A DNA stretch of 7,881 nt from JAOTYV01 sp964469835 (GTDB taxonomy: Bacteria; Pseudomonadota; Alphaproteobacteria; UBA8366): assembly GCA_964469835.1 (NCBI GenBank), contig CAYYBI010000141.1, positions 1 through 7,881 of the forward strand, written 5' to 3'. Position 1 is the first letter of the stretch. The number at the start of each line of letters is the position of its first letter. The translations under genes and the position numbers were made by a program. The notes under the pieces are model-generated. The model saw only the letters and a program-made list of their open reading frames with translations, did no database searches and had not been told where the DNA came from. Positions 7,366-7,881 of this stretch are shown here, one piece after another.

Positions 7366-7481
7366 GCAATGCTCCCTGCCGAGGTTGGTGTGTTCCCGCT
7401 TGCCGTCGGGCCGAGCATAGCGCATGACAACGCGCCGACGCGAGTCAACCGAACCAGCAATACCGACGCACCGAAGACAAC
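7366..7481. other. Intergenic region between the SDR gene and leuC
   Basis: This 116-base gap separates two same-strand genes. It contains CCGACGC twice (7435-7441 and 7463-7469) and the inverse CGTCGG at 7404-7409, allowing a 6-bp stem with a 25-base loop. There is no T-run, so it is not a terminator. On the minus strand TTGACT (7448-7443) looks like a -35 box, but no good -10 lies at the right distance. I see no leucine-rich leader peptide or attenuator. Whether leuC has its own promoter or is read through from the SDR gene cannot be decided. Confidence 0.35.
7372..7376 (-). promoter_or_regulatory. leuC: Ribosome binding site deciding the leuC start
   Basis: GGGAG on the minus strand lies 6 bases before the ATG at 7365. 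It favours this start over the earlier in-frame ATG at 7425, whose added residues (MRYARPDGKREH...) have no counterpart in the family. Confidence 0.65.
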
Positions 7482-7881
7482 TCAGGTCGTCGTATACGCA
7501 CCGCCATTGACGTGAATCGTCTGGCCGGTGGTGTAGCGGCCGGCCGGCCCGCAGAGCGCCCGGATCATCGCCGCGATCTCTTCCGGCCGCCCCTTCCGGT
7601 TCAGCAGATTGTCGCCACCGGTATAGCCGGGCGGCAATTCGCCCGTCGCCGCGGTCCGCACCGTATCGATCATCCCGGGAACCACCACATTCGCCGTCAC
7701 GCCCGCTTCCGCCCCTTCATGCGCCAAGGCCATGGTCATGCCGACCACGGCGGCCTTGGAGGTGGAGACATGGAGACGGCTCTTGACGCCCGCATGCGCC
7801 GTCAGACCACCCAAGGTAATGATGCTGCCGCCCTTGGCGGCGATCATATGGGGCAGCGCCGCCTGGGCGCAGAGGAAGACG
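7482..7881 (-). CDS. Short-chain dehydrogenase/reductase family protein, N-terminus outside window, active-site Ser and Tyr replaced
   Basis: Only the last 132 residues are in the window; the cofactor-binding Rossmann half (TGxxxGIG) lies beyond the right edge. The fragment is a classical SDR C-terminal half: VFLCAQAALPHMI, then GGSIITLGG, a helix containing STSKAAVVGMTMALAHEG, VTANVVVPGMIDT and the closing TGQTIHVNGGAY. SDRs of this kind reduce or oxidise keto/hydroxy groups with NAD(P)H. In the YxxxK motif the lysine is kept (K42 of the fragment) but the Tyr position is Val (V38), and the catalytic Ser position, 13 residues before the Tyr, is Gly (G25). I believe a subfamily of SDRs with HVxxxK in place of YxxxK exists (recollection, not verified here), so this need not be a decayed gene; the frame is intact. 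Activity by a standard mechanism is doubtful. It lies upstream of leuC on the same strand. Confidence 0.85.
   Translation of the reverse strand, partial: VFLCAQAALPHMIAAKGGSIITLGGLTAHAGVKSRLHVSTSKAAVVGMTMALAHEGAEAGVTANVVVPGMIDTVRTAATGELPPGYTGGDNLLNRKGRPEEIAAMIRALCGPAGRYTTGQTIHVNGGAYTTT

Noticed and set aside
7366..7425. Longer N-terminus for LeuC starting at 7425
   Set aside because: The extra 20 residues do not match the family and GGGAG sits ideally before the ATG at 7365.
7414..7448. Sigma-70 promoter for leuC (TTGACT at 7448-7443, TATGCT at 7419-7414)
   Set aside because: The spacer is 23 bases, too long for a normal promoter, and no better -10 is found at 16-18 bases.
7366..7481. Leucine attenuator upstream of leuC
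   Set aside because: No short leader frame with consecutive leucine codons and no terminator hairpin with a T-run is present.

Overview
The window looks like chromosomal DNA of a GC-rich (roughly 60%) proteobacterium, most likely an alphaproteobacterium. The grounds are GC-rich third codon positions, purine-rich Shine-Dalgarno sites, tight gene packing and the style of the protein families. I cannot name a genus. I see no mobile element, CRISPR array, tRNA or rRNA gene. No stretch over 300 bases lacks a gene.

Left block (1-2663): a thiamine-pyrophosphate (TPP) enzyme of the acetolactate synthase/decarboxylase superfamily runs leftward off the window edge. It is divergent from a complete low-specificity L-threonine aldolase. 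The 130-base gap between them holds an AT-rich imperfect palindrome (1529-1560) that could be a shared operator. Threonine aldolase releases glycine and an aldehyde, and TPP enzymes make or use aldehydes, so a joint pathway is plausible but unproven.

Middle block (2687-5272, minus): a large 861-residue protein joins an N-terminal TPR array to a C-terminal glycosyltransferase-like (GT-B type) domain. The C-terminal part resembles capsule-polysaccharide transferases more than O-GlcNAc transferase. It converges on the threonine aldolase with 23 bases between the stop codons.

Right block (5340-7881, minus): a short-chain dehydrogenase/reductase (SDR) fragment entering from the right edge, then leuC and leuD, the two subunits of a 3-isopropylmalate dehydratase-type enzyme. 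leuC and leuD are separated by one base and are probably translationally coupled. All four minus-strand genes from the SDR to the TPR-glycosyltransferase could be one transcription unit.

No leuA or leuB is present, and both dehydratase subunits depart from the usual leucine-pathway signatures, so this pair may be a paralogue acting on another hydroxy-diacid. The SDR lacks the catalytic Ser and Tyr. I do not see clear evidence for a wholly new defence or mobile system. The most notable points are the atypical LeuCD pair, the Tyr-less SDR and the TPR-glycosyltransferase fusion.
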